Positions 1 through 10,614 of a stretch of DNA of 64,000 nt are shown here, piece after piece (the stretch's first letter is position 1; every line of letters begins with the position of its first letter). A program made the translations under genes and the position numbers. A model generated the notes under the pieces. It made no database searches, was not told the DNA's origin, and saw only the letters and a list, made by a program, of their open reading frames with translations. This DNA is from Zopfochytrium polystomum (lineage: Eukaryota > Chytridiomycota > Chytridiomycetes > Chytridiales > Chytridiaceae), in assembly GCA_025765615.1 (NCBI GenBank), contig JAIVFJ010000018.1:477124-541123 (forward strand). The letters are read 5' to 3'.

Positions 1-16
1 GTGTCTGCTTGTTGTT
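1..16. repeat. Target-site duplication of LINE, left copy
   Basis: The first 16 bases (GTGTCTGCTTGTTGTT) match 8453-8468 exactly. The two copies flank the LINE, and the right copy lies inside an ankyrin-coding exon, so this is the duplicated target. The last two T may belong to the poly(A) tail, and the left copy may extend beyond the window edge. Confidence 0.85.
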
Positions 17-342
17 TTTTTTTTTTTTTTATTGTTCCAGCCCCAGAGGGGCTGGCGGGAAGAGAAAGAGCCATCAACGGTGAACCGTAATGGACTACGT
101 CCAGGTATCACCTCAGCAAACCCACCCCATGCGCTACGGACTTACAGGGTCGTCAGGCATCTCCACCGCACATAAAGCCACAATGATCAAAGGAGAAGGG
201 GAAAACACAGAATCAAGAAAATAGAGAAGTGAGTCTGAAGGATGTCAGTGTAAGAGAGGGGAGCATCTGTGAAAGATCGGAGGGTTGGGATAAGTCAGAT
301 TAGGCCGCAGCCCGTGTCAAGATTGAGAAGGGCAACAGTGGC
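15..342 (-). other. LINE 3' UTR with terminal hairpin and poly(A)
   Basis: Non-coding 3' end of the LINE. Directly before the poly(A) tail (T-run 15-30 on plus) is a perfect 8-bp inverted repeat, CCAGCCCC (37-44) and GGGGCTGG (48-55), with a 3-nt loop. Many LINE reverse transcriptases recognise a 3' stem-loop in their RNA, so this is a plausible recognition element. That role is inference. Confidence 0.6.
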
Positions 343-3300
343 TCAGTGAACGTCACGGGGCTCAGCAGGAGATGGGTGACGAGTGGCTCTTGCTTGTTGG
401 CGTGAGGGGAGTTGCATTGTGTGGTGAAGCCAGATAATGCCTGCAACAAGTTTTATGCGGCCGAGGTAGTGGTCAATCCATCTGGAAGAAGCCTTGGTGC
501 GCAAAAGCCAGATGCCTGGGCAAGTGTCAGTGGAGTGCCGGCGACTACACGTGGTGCAGTGAGGTTGAGGGGGTTGTGAGGAGCTGTTACGAGTTCTGTG
601 GGATGATGGAGTGGGAGGGAGGGAAGAGTTGATGTTTGGAGAAGACAGTGGGTGAGAGGCCGTGGAACGAGGGTGAGAGGCCTGGGAATTTGGTGGAGGG
701 GATCTGCGGGGCTTGGAGCGCTTGTCAGAGGGCTTGATGGACTTTGACTTCTCCCAAGAGATAGTGTCGTCACAGCGGGGGATCCAAATAAGTCGATGGG
801 CGTCAAGAAGGAGCTGATGGAAAGCGGTGACAAGGGTTTTAAGGACAGAGGCAGCAGGGTTATCACGTGAGAATAAGGTGTCATAAAAGGATTGAGGGAT
901 GAAGCCACGAAGGAGGGAGGAAAAATTGATACAAGATTGATCATCAAAGAGAAATTCAGGGCGGGAGAGCCAGTAAATGGGATGGGCTTGGGGAGGAGAG
1001 CGACCATGAGGTGCAGGAGGAACAGAGGAGGAAAGAGTTTCAGCAAAGGTGTTGCGAATCATGGCAATGGCGTCAGCAGCTGCAGGGCATTGCCAGACAT
1101 GCTCTGTGGTTTCCAGAGCGTGGTGGCATCGACGGCAGAGCCCATCAGGGTAGACTTGAGGGTGTCGTTGGTGTAGAACTTTTGGGTGGGCAAAGTGTTG
1201 CTGAGGATTTGAAGTCGATACTTGCGACGAGCAGAGCCAGGGAGGGTGCCAAAGAGGGAAGAGGGTTTAATTCCAGAGTGGAGAACAAGAAATGTGGCTT
1301 CCCAATGAACTAGGTCAGGGTTGTGGGTGATGTGGGCAAAGGCTGAGGTGTTCAGAAGTGCAAAATGGTGAGAGAGACCTGTGAGGAGTCGCAGTTGTCG
1401 TCGAAGTTGGCCCAAGATGGGGGTATTTGAGATGAAGGCAGTGGCTGGGAGGATCTGTTGTGAGAGGATTGGTAACAAAGTTGGGTCGGAAAGTCAAGGG
1501 TACAGATGATGCCAGCTTGTCTGCTCGTTCGTTGCCAGCGTCGCCGTTGTGTCCACGAACCCAGGAAACTTGTGGAGGGGGGCCAATCCAAGACTGTAGA
1601 GTGGCTGCAACACATGCCCAAAGGGTGGGGTGGGAAGTGGTGTGCAAAAGACGATGGAGGGAATCAGAGAGAGGAGGTGTGTTGAGCTCGCTGTGTGGAT
1701 GGGGACTAAAGGAGTTTGGGGGAAAGAGTTTCTCAAAGGTGTGAACCACTCCAAGATTGTCAAGTCGAAAAGTGAGGGGCAGGGAAAGCTTTGCAGTGAT
1801 GGTGAGGGCAGCAAGGAGAGCAGCAATTTCAGCAGTTGTGGAAGAGGCAGAGAGTGGAGGGAGGGCAAAAGAAAATTCAAAGTTAAGCTCAAGGCAAACA
1901 ACAGAGCCAGCCATGAAGCCCTCCTCGCGAAGGGAGCCATCGGTGTCAAAGGTCAAGGATGGGTGGGTATGGGCAAGGTCAGCAGGGAGAAGGGGCACGT
2001 CCATTGGTTGATAGCAGGGATTTGTGAAGGGAGCTGGATTGAAAGTGGAGTGGCGGGAGGTGAGGAGTGGGAAAGGTGTGGGTGTGAAAACGGTGGTGGG
2101 GGAAGGTGAGTTAACAAAGAAGATGGGCTGGGAGGGTCGAGTTGCAGTAGCAGTTGTGCGGCTGCTGATGGGGACTGTGTAGGTGGAGTGTGCAAGGGAA
2201 GTTGGATTGTAGGGAGAGATGTGCTTGCTGCAGGGGTAAGAGAATGGGGGGGAGCCAATGGGGCAGCCAAGGCATTGAACCAAGTGGAAATTGTGGGAGG
2301 AAGGGTGAAGGCGTTCAGGGAGCCTGGAGTAGTGATGAGAAAGGAGTTGGGGGTTTGGGAGTGTGTGAGTCCAGTTAACAATGCGGAAGAATTCCACTTG
2401 TGGTGGGGTCATCAGACGGAAAAAACTGCCACGAGCAAGGGGGGGATGGTGAAGGGGATCCAAAGAAGATGGGTAAAAGGGATTGTAAAGAGGACCATCA
2501 GGAGGGCTGTGGTAAAAGACTGGAGAGCCAAAGGTGGGAGCAGCAAAAATAAAGGTCTTAATGATGTGGTACACTTCACAGAGTTTGTCAGGGAGAGAGC
2601 TGTCTTTGTAAGAAGGACTGGTGAGGCGGAGGTCAAAAAGTTGTTCAAAAAAGAAGACTGAGTGTGAACGGAGAGTGGGAAGCACTTTGAGAAAAATATG
2701 CCAAGGAACTAATGAGTTGATGGAGTGAGCATGAACAGAAAATAGGGGTGGACCAGAGTATTGGAAGGATGTTTGTTGGTTAAAAAGGAGGGGAATGAGA
2801 GACTTGGTGAAGTGTTTTTTTGGCTGGGACAAGGGTAAGGGATGTGAGAAAACTGGAGCTCCAGAGGCCAGGTCAAGTTGGAGGCGGTGCATCATGATAC
2901 GGCTTATGTGGCCAATGAGAGAGGGGGAGTTCAAGCGAGAGTTGAGGTCAACAATCATGTCAGAGCAGTATTCATTGTAAAAGTCAGGGAAGTTATGGGT
3001 CATGGGGTGATGGAGGAGGGCATTGGGAAAAGAGGTGCAGTAGCCAACCAGGCGTTTGAAGGTTTTGCGACAGAGTGTGGTGAGGTTGTTGAGGAAAGTA
3101 CGGGGGAGAATGGCAGTTTTCCACAGAAAGCGGACGCGTGGGAGGAGAACGTTACGGATGAGGTAAGAAGCAATTTTGTCACCCATCTTTTTGTGTTTGA
3201 TAATGTCGAGGAAATTGGTGGTGGTGGAAAGGATTTGCTGCCGTGCTGCTGAGCTCATACCGTCTGCTGTGAAGTAGTTGCCTAAGGTGTCGAAAGGTGG

Positions 3301-6001
3301 TGTTTGGCGGGTGGATGGGAAGGACTGTGGTGCCCCAGTTGATGGTGGTAGGTGCTGATCGCGGGGTGTTGACGGCGGAGATGAAGATTTTCTTGGTGTT
3401 AGACTCGATGTCGTTATGTGACTGGTACTCAAAGAGGAGGTCGGCCTGAAGCTGCAGATCCTCCAGGGTGCTGGAGAGGGTGTTGGTGTCGTCGACAAGG
3501 GCAAAGCCAGTAACAGAGACAGGGGGTGGGGGGTTGAAGAATTGGACAGGGAAGTTACGAGGGGTGGGAACTGAGAAAATGAAACCGGTGGTACAGCGAT
3601 CAAGAACGCAAAGAACAGGGTCCCAAAAGATACGCCAATCAAGGGGTCCCTCAAGGGAGCCTTGCTGAATCATAGTGCCAATGGGGAAGGAAGGGGATGG
3701 GCCAAAAGCTGTGATGACAGAGGAACGAAAACGACGTTGGGAATTGACACGCATGCGAACATAAGAAGAGGGGAGGTGAATACGTTCCCAGGAGGCAATG
3801 AGGCCAGCAACAGGGGCGCTGTCAAAAGCTTTCTTAATGTCGTTGAGGAGAAGGTATAAGGGCTGTTTAGTGGAATGGGCAAGGTCAAGGGCGTAGCGTA
3901 CAAGGTGGAGAGGCGGGTCAGGAGAAGAGCCAGGTAGGGCAGAGAAGTTGCGACCAAGGAGTACATTGTGAGAAGAGAGGATGGAAGAGATACGAGAAAG
4001 ACGGATGGATTGAACAACTTTGGCAGCAAGTTCGCAGAGGCTGATTGGACGGAGGTTAGTGATGTCACCACCCCACGCAGCTTTCTTGGGTATGGGGAAG
4101 ATGGAGGAAGATGCCCAAGAGTCTGGGATGTCAAGGAAGAGAAAAGAGCGAATGATGAGGGAGGAGAAGAATGCAAGAGCATCAGGACCAGCTGCGAGGA
4201 GAAGCTCTCTGGAGATTTGGGAGGGGCCAGGGGCTTTGTTTGAGGCAAGAGATGTGAGAGCGTTTTTGACATCGTTGGCAGAAGGGGGCAGCATAACCTT
4301 GGAGAAAAGATCTGGGGGGATGTGGGGACGGGGTTGCATCTCAGAGTGAAATGGAGAGGATGGTGGGAAGGGAGTGAGGGTACGAGGGCGAAACCAGTGT
4401 TCAACCTGTTGTTGGCAGATACCAGGGACAAGGTCAGGATCGTGGGTGATTGAGGGACCTTCGGCAGTAGTATAGCGAATGTGGTCGATGCTAGAGTTGC
4501 TGCGCGTGCAGTTGAGGATGTTGTTGAGGACAGTCTTTATCTTGCCAGAAGAGAAAAGGTCGTGTCTATGTGTGAGAGCTGTGGCAATGTCCTCCATTTT
4601 GTGCTTTTCTGCTGCCTGGCGTTGGGCACGGTAGATGGCCTGGCGATGGCGGTTGAGGGCGGGGAGTAAAACATCACGATAGTCAGTTGTGTCCAAGAAG
4701 CGGGCTTTGTACTGAGAGTGGATGTGGGACAAGAAGGAGTAAGACTGATCTGCGCCCCACTCAGATGGGGTCAAAGGAATGGAAGGGAAGATGTTAGCCA
4801 GATCATGCGCAGGGTCTTTGGCAAGTGCCCACAGTTTCTCTACTTTCCAACGTGCAACAAGGAATGGTTTGGCACGGCAATCTATCTTTGGCGCTACTGA
4901 GGAGGTTCCCTTGTGAGGAAGGAACTTTTTGCCAAGCCGAAGCAGTAACTCGTGAAATGATGTGGAGAGTGTGTCAAGGTGGCTGACGAGGAGTGATGCA
5001 CGTTCTGGGGAGGGGTATTGAAAGGGTAGGGATGGAGAATGGAGGAACTCAAGCTCGGAGGGGAGAAGAATGCTGTCCAAGGCTGCAAGGGCTGCTGAGA
5101 GGGGGGCAAGCTCAACTGAGACGGCTGAAGTGTAATTGTCGAGTTGCTCCTCTGAAGCTTCCAGGGGTTTGATGACCTGCCGGCGCAGAGGGGAGAAGGG
5201 AAAAGTGTGGAAGGGGGAGGAAGCAAGAATTATGTTGAAGGGGAGGTGGTCTGAAGTGTCAGTGAGATGGGGCTCTTCAAGTGGAGAAGAAATGTTAGCT
5301 TCAGTGACGTAGTCAAGAGCAGGGGGTGAGAGCCAAATGCTGTCCAAACGAGAGGAGTAGGAGCCAGCAGTGTGTGTGTAAGAGGGTAAGTCTGGGTGCA
5401 GGTGTCGAAAGGAATCAACAAAGCCTTTCAGGGAGAGGGTGGGGAGGAACCCATGGCGGGAAGTAGGTGTGGGGGCTCTGGTGGAGTGGTCAAGGGGGTC
5501 AGTGATGGCATTCCAGTCACCAAACCAGTAGGCTTGGTGGGGTGAGGTGGAGTCAGATGAGGCAAGAGAGTTGCACCATTTTTGCAAGTCAGGGAGTTCC
5601 TCAGATTGGGGGTCAGCAGGCCAGTAAATATTTCGCAGGAGGATGGAGCGTCGAGCAAAAGATAAGGTGAGGGCAATGGCACGAGTTCCAAAGTGCGAGA
5701 CGTCAGTGATGTGTGGTGCCAGGGAAGATGAAATGATGAAACCAACGCCAGCGTGACGGGAGGGGGTGGAGGATATGAAGAAACCTTTGTAATTCCTAGT
5801 GATGTGACGAATGGAGTGGGTGGCCTCTGTGTCAGAGCAGCCAGTTTCTTGAATGGCAAGGATGGTGGTTTTGGTGTGATCGAGCCAGTGGAAGATAGAT
5901 GCAGCCTTGGTGGGGAAGGCACGACGGATGTTCCAAGTTGCAAAGCGAGGGAGGGGTGGTGGTGTTGGGGGTGGTGTGCAAGACACAGGGCTAGTTGACA
6001 T
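343..6001 (-). pseudogene. LINE ORF2: endonuclease, reverse transcriptase, RNase H (frameshifted)
   Basis: Starts at 6001. Residues 20-250 form the EEP endonuclease (FATWNIRR, IQETGC, GDWNAITD, RLDSIWLSP, SDHLPF). The reverse transcriptase follows, with NKAPGPSQISRELL, NDIKKAFDS and the active-site FALVDDTNTL. The frame breaks near 3275-3290 and resumes in the -1/+1 frame at GNYFTADGM. An RNase H domain follows (FDTDGS, TTAEIAALLAAL, RLDN, HNGDAGNERADKLA), ending near 1500. A second shift lies at about 1330-1480, and a third near 1150 looks like one lost base before PDGLCRRC. The C-terminal zinc-finger-like segment (CRRCHH...TTEHVWQCP) then runs to a stop at 343. All catalytic motifs are present, so decay is recent. 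Alternatives are sequencing indels. Clade unassigned. Confidence 0.85.
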
Positions 6002-6043
6002 AGTTGACTAAGGGGTGCAGGAAGTCCTGCTAATAATGTCTCT

Positions 6044-6044
<1 letters not shown>

Positions 6045-6079
<35 letters not shown>

Positions 6080-6134
6080 GAGAGATAAGAGTGATATCAA
6101 TAGCAAAGGGGCTTTCACAAAAAAAAAAAAAAAA
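6045..6134. repeat. Homopolymer pair between LINE ORF1 and ORF2
   Basis: The ORF1-ORF2 junction holds a run of 34 T (6045-6078) and, 40 bases on, a run of 16 A (6119-6134) on the plus strand. In the element sense this is poly(T) then poly(A). I see no coding content in it. Confidence 0.7.
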
Positions 6135-6148
6135 GATAAGAATATTGG

Positions 6149-7813
6149 TCAAGTTGAGGCAGTGTTCCTAGTTTTTGAGGCAGTTTTTGGGGCAGGTTTG
6201 GGGGCAGGTTTGGCAGCAGGTTTGGGGACAGGTTTGGGGGCAGTTCTGTTGGGAGGAGTTGAAGAGGAACTGGAGCTTGAGTGTGTGGTGACAGCTGATC
6301 GAGCTGGGACAGTAGTAGTAGAAGAAGGTTCAGCGGAGGAACGGTCGTCAAGGTCCTCATCAATCGGGTCATTGTATTTCAACCATTCTTCAATTGTCCG
6401 GAGGCGAGAGCTGAGGAGCTGGGTGGTTGTGTCCACTGTCGTGAGGCGGCTGTCCAATTGTGCAGTGAGTGGCTCCAGTGTGGTGACTCGCTGATTTAGG
6501 TTGTGGATGGCGCCAGCATGGTTTTTGAGTGAAGTATCCACGTTGGCTGCAGCAGCTGCAAGTCTCTGAATGTCGTGGTCCACCTTTGCTAAGCCGTGTT
6601 CCAGTGCTGCAGGGATTGGCTCAAGTTGGGAAAGCTGAGTGGTGAGTTTTTGGATGTCAGTGCGTACTGTTGTCTGATGCTCTTTCAGCTCTGTGCGCAA
6701 GGAGGTCTGTTGTGCGAGAAGCTGTTGCTGGATGTTTTCAAGGACCTTCAAAATTGACTGCAGCTGTGGAGGAGGGACAGGAGGGGGAGCAGGCAGGACA
6801 GGTGGGGGAGTTGTGGTGTCAGGAGGGGCCTGAGCTGTCTGGCTGTTGTCTTTGGAATCTGCTGAAGTGGCTTGGTTAAGGAGGGAGCCAGAGGGGCGGC
6901 CAGTTTTGCAAGATTGAGAGGTATGGTTGGAGTTTCCACAACGGCGACAGCAGGGGAAGGGAGTGAAATCTTCCTTTTGGAGTGGGTGAAATGGGAGTGC
7001 ACGGCCATTGAAGACAACTGATTGGTTAGTTTTTTGCAACATCAATGCGCGGGTTGTAAAAACAAAATGGGCAGACGACGAAAGGCCAGCAGTGCCCTTT
7101 GCTGAGTTGAAGAATCCTGGAATGCGAACTGACGTGCACCCAAACTCATATTGGATGGCCTGAAGGTCATAGATACTTGTGGAGCGACGAATGTTATAAA
7201 GGACAGCTGTGCGTTGCTTTTCATCGCTGATTCGCCGCTGGTTTTCTGCAGAAGGTTCCAGTGGTCGAATAGTGACACCTGCACCCATAATAGTTATGAA
7301 CTGAGGGGGATTGTGAGGAGGGCCGTCAAAAAGAACTGTGGCAGATGCGGAGGCAGAAAGCTGGTGGTGTGCAAAATGAATAGCCATTATGGAGCCGCAC
7401 GAGGATAAAGCAGAGGTGATTGCATGACGCAGGGAGTCCTTTTGCTCATCAAAGTTCTTTCTAGTAGTTCCAGGAGCCAGGTGTTGGAGTACGAGTTGGT
7501 TGGTAGGTTCGTTGGTGAATTCTGTGGCAGCAGCTGGTAGTCGACAGGTGTAAGAAAATTTAATGTGTGGGGATGTGGTCTGAAGACGGGCAGCCTGTTC
7601 GTTTGACAAAGGATGCAGAAGGCGGAGCGAGTAAGAAGTCTGGTCCTTTGAGAGCAAGGGCCGCTGTCGGATGGTGAGGTCGCAAGTGGAGATAAAGCGT
7701 AGGATGTCAAGTTCAGTGAGTGGGGCAATAGTGGGGTCTGGCTGAGTGGTGATTGTCAATATGTGTTGATCAGCGTGGGTGCCAAAGAACGTGGAGGGAG
7801 GTGAGCTGCTCAT
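6149..7813 (-). CDS. LINE ORF1: nucleic-acid-binding protein with CCHC knuckle
   Basis: The frame is open from 8137, but the first about 110 codons lie in the low-complexity TCTGA-repeat leader. I prefer the ATG at 7813 (MSSSPPSTFFGTHADQ), which gives about 554 residues. The middle has a single CCHC zinc knuckle (CCRRCGNSNHTSQSC). The C-terminal third is rich in Gln/Leu heptads (about 6450-6750), consistent with a coiled coil for trimerisation as in other ORF1 proteins. The tail is Pro/Lys-rich (repeated PKPAPK-type units) and ends in the poly(A)-flanked spacer before ORF2. It probably coats LINE RNA; that role comes from family knowledge. No frameshift is seen in this ORF. Confidence 0.75.
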   Translation of the reverse strand: MSSSPPSTFFGTHADQHILTITTQPDPTIAPLTELDILRFISTCDLTIRQRPLLSKDQTSYSLRLLHPLSNEQAARLQTTSPHIKFSYTCRLPAAATEFTNEPTNQLVLQHLAPGTTRKNFDEQKDSLRHAITSALSSCGSIMAIHFAHHQLSASASATVLFDGPPHNPPQFITIMGAGVTIRPLEPSAENQRRISDEKQRTAVLYNIRRSTSIYDLQAIQYEFGCTSVRIPGFFNSAKGTAGLSSSAHFVFTTRALMLQKTNQSVVFNGRALPFHPLQKEDFTPFPCCRRCGNSNHTSQSCKTGRPSGSLLNQATSADSKDNSQTAQAPPDTTTPPPVLPAPPPVPPPQLQSILKVLENIQQQLLAQQTSLRTELKEHQTTVRTDIQKLTTQLSQLEPIPAALEHGLAKVDHDIQRLAAAAANVDTSLKNHAGAIHNLNQRVTTLEPLTAQLDSRLTTVDTTTQLLSSRLRTIEEWLKYNDPIDEDLDDRSSAEPSSTTTVPARSAVTTHSSSSSSSTPPNRTAPKPVPKPAAKPAPKPAPKTASKTRNTAST

Positions 7814-7904
7814 GAAATAGGGGGGTGCCAATCCCAATTCAGCACAAAGGTTGTGATGTGGTTGCAATGTGGTTGTGGTGGTGAAGGAGGAAAGTGATTG
7901 CTGG

Positions 7905-8450
7905 AGGCAATCTGGCAGCAATCTGAAGTCAATCTGACGATGATCTGACGACAATCGGATGATTATCTGGCAATCTGACAAGAATTGGGCGTTCTGGTAA
8001 TAATCTGGAGTCAATCTGGCGACAATCTGATGATGATATGATGATCTGGAGACAATCTGACGAAAATCTGACGTTGACCTGACAATGATGTGACAATCTG
8101 ACGAAGATCTGACGTCAATCTGACGATCTGGAGTCAATCTGATGAAGATCTGATGTCAATCTGATGATCTGGAGTCAATCTGACGTTGACCTGACGATGG
8201 TCTGACGATCTGATGAAGATCTGACGTCAATCTGGCAGTGGCAAAGCGGTGGGGGGTGGTGGTGGAGGGTTCTGGAGTCAATCTGAAGTCGATCTGATGA
8301 TGATCTGACGATCTGACAACAATCTGATGTTGATCTGACGTTGATCTGGCAGTGGGAAGGCGGTGGAGGGCGGTGGCAAGGTGGTGGGGGGTGGTGGTGG
8401 TGGTGGAGGGTGCAGTCTTGAGTGTCTCTTGACAAGGTTTCGATTTTTTG
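7905..8450 (-). repeat. LINE 5' leader made of degenerate TCTGA-type repeats
   Basis: About 550 bp in which ATCTGACG, AATCTGACG, ATCTGATGA and close variants recur in near-tandem order, interrupted by GGTGGTGGTGG-rich stretches at 8240-8270 and 8350-8410. It lies upstream of ORF1 in the element sense, where LINEs carry their internal promoter. Tandem monomers in such a leader resemble promoter monomers of other LINEs. No gene is supported here. Confidence 0.6.
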
Positions 8451-8452
8451 TG

Positions 8453-8468
8453 GTGTCTGCTTGTTGTT
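8453..8468. repeat. Target-site duplication of LINE, right copy
   Basis: Identical to bases 1-16. It lies in the sequence that codes for the ankyrin linker (AENNNKQT) and marks the insertion point of the LINE in the receptor gene. Confidence 0.85.
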
Positions 8469-10241
8469 GTTCTCAGCATCCACAGTGGCACCCTGCTGCA
8501 CCAACCACTTCACAACTTCCAAATGGCCCTTTTCAGAGGCAACATGGAGTGGCATCCTTCCAGTCGAGTCAACTTCACCAAGGCTGCTGCTATTTGCAAG
8601 AAACCATTCATGAAGTTGCTGTTCATCATGAATACTTTCAAAAAATTGCCATTTGGGATCTGTGTTTGTCCGTTGCTGTTTGTGAGCATTCATCAGCCAG
8701 GATAAAAAAAAAAAAAGTAAATCCACTTACAGATTTTGCAATTCCTTCATCCATTTTGCAATAGTATATGTGCAGCCATATTTGGAGGCTGTCCATCCAT
8801 CTGCATCAACAAGGCTGGGTCACCCCCAACTCCAAAAGGGCAAGGACTGTTTGTGAATGTCTGTTCATTGCTGCAACCATTAATGGGGTCCTGTTCTCTT
8901 CACCATATTCCATCTGTCACCCGAACTATTGCCTCTGGAATCAACATCTTCCCCTCCTTCCTCAATCAAAGATCTGCATGCTGACGTCATTCCTCTCCTT
9001 GCAGCCTCGTAGAGCAGGTTTGATGAAAAGACTCTCAGTTGCATGGCCCTTGTGACGATTAACTTGCCATCTCCTGCAGCTAGAACACTCTCAACAAACC
9101 ATTCCGACTTCCACATGATTCCCACAAAGCGCTGCTGGCCCAAACTTGTCCACATCAGCAAACTCCTTCCACTCAGCCCAACCGGCAACCACATCAGGCC
9201 CAGCTTCATCCAGGTGGTCAAACCAAACTTGAAGGCATACTGGGCTGTGGCATTCTCAGGGATGAACCCAGCAGTCCCATTCAGGGCTTCATACTTGTTT
9301 TCAACAGAATGATGGTGCTGCAGCATGATCCTCAAACAGGACTGAGCAATTTCATTTCTTGCTTCCAAAATATCAATAAAGAACTGGGGGTCTGAACATC
9401 TCGTGCTTGAAACAAGGTGATCTGAGAGACTCTTGTGCATCACTTTGACCTTGCCATGGTCACTGACATCCAGAATACGATGAATCTGCAATATTGTTAA
9501 TATTGGTCATAAAAATCAAACTGAATTAGAATTAACACTTGCCTCAACAAGGACTTGGCCAACCACATGAGGTGCAACACCCAGGAGCTCAGCAATGACA
9601 TCTTGGGGTATGGGCTCCTTGGCAGCCAGAACAACCTTCATCACAAGTCGAAAGTTGTTGGTGTTGACCTTGCTGGATCTGAAAAACTACTCATACACTC
9701 CATCAATGCCAGCACCAAATCCCTTGACGGTGCTGACAACTTTGTCTGCTGGAACTTGGGCCAGCTCATCGCAGGCAATGCGAGCAAACTGGAAAATGCC
9801 AGAGGACCTCTCATAGATCTCAGCAGACACTGTCTTCACATCATCTGGACTCAGCACACCACCAGGAAATGACTTGGACAGAGTGGCTTCAACAAACAGG
9901 TTCATGGCGTTCTTGTTTGCTTCATCACTGGCACAAGGACCATTGAGTCCATCTTCATCATGGTGTGGAACACATCCTGCTCAGGCCTTCCAGTGGTGAA
10001 TATGCTGACAAAGGGAGGCAAGTTCCCTTTTTGCCTGCACAAAGGAGATCCAGCCGTTTCTTCCTCTTTCATTGCTGTCCAGGGAGCTCCGCACTCATCC
10101 AATGCATCAACAATCAGCAGAACCTTCTTCATCTTGTCGCTGGAATCCAATTGCTTCAATCCTTCAACAAACAATCGCTTGAAGGCCACTTCAGGGTCCT
10201 TGAGAATACTGGAAGCCTCCATTCTTGGCATCTTCAGCACA

Positions 10242-10246
10242 AGCAG
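10242..10246. repeat. 5-bp target duplication AGCAG of Ty3 element (left)
   Basis: AGCAG directly abuts the LTR start TGTCAGG at 10247. The same AGCAG follows the other LTR end at 15552-15556. Joining the two flanks restores the sequence of the intact paralogue (CACAAGCAGCATC at 30410-30422). Confidence 0.93.
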
Positions 10247-10599
10247 TGTCAGGAACAGGGCAGGACAGGACAAGGCAGACAAGGAACTGAGAGGAGTGAT
10301 GATTGTATTGGAAACAATAATTCACTTGAGGGATGGGACAGGTCCCCCATCCCCCTTTTATACCTTTTGAGAGTGTTCCTTGTCAAGACTCCAAGAAAGA
10401 TCCAGAAAGAGCAATTAGTAATGCAATGATACCAATGATACCAATGACAACAAGACAAGTCAGGAAAGCAAAGAAGGTTCCAGAAGGTTCCACAAGGTTC
10501 CATGAAGGAATGTTCTAGAAGGTTCCAGAAGGTTCCAGAAGGTTCCATGAAGGAATGTTCTGGAAGGTTCCAGAGGTTTCCAGAGGGTGATTCATAACA
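10247..10599 (-). repeat. 3' LTR of Ty3 element
   Basis: 353 bp, TGTCAGG...TTCATAACA on plus. It contains a cluster of near-tandem GAAGGTTCCA / GGAATGTTCT units (about 10465-10585); these inverted NGAAN-type arrays look like heat-shock-element half-sites. It also contains TATAAAA on the minus strand (10356-10362). Confidence 0.95.
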
Positions 10600-10614
10600 T
10601 CATCTCCCCCTTTT
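10600..10614 (-). other. Polypurine tract of Ty3 element
   Basis: On the minus strand AAAAGGGGGAGATGA directly precedes the 3' LTR. This is the usual site for plus-strand DNA priming. The pol stop codon TGA is its last three bases. Confidence 0.85.

Larger units (their letters stand above)
15..8452 (-). mobile_element. Non-LTR retrotransposon (LINE) with ORF1, EEP-RT-RNase H ORF2 and poly(A) tail
   Basis: A nearly full-length two-ORF LINE read on the minus strand. From its 5' end (8452) it has a repeat-rich leader, ORF1 with a CCHC knuckle, ORF2 with apurinic-type endonuclease, reverse transcriptase, RNase H and a C-terminal Cys/His motif, a 3' UTR with a hairpin, and a poly(A) tail (T15-30 on plus). 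It is bounded by a target duplication of about 16 bp. RNase H in a LINE is typical of Tad/I-type clades, but I cannot place the clade without a tree. ORF2 has several frameshifts, so this copy is probably not autonomous. It interrupts the ankyrin exon of the receptor pseudogene to its right. Confidence 0.9.
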
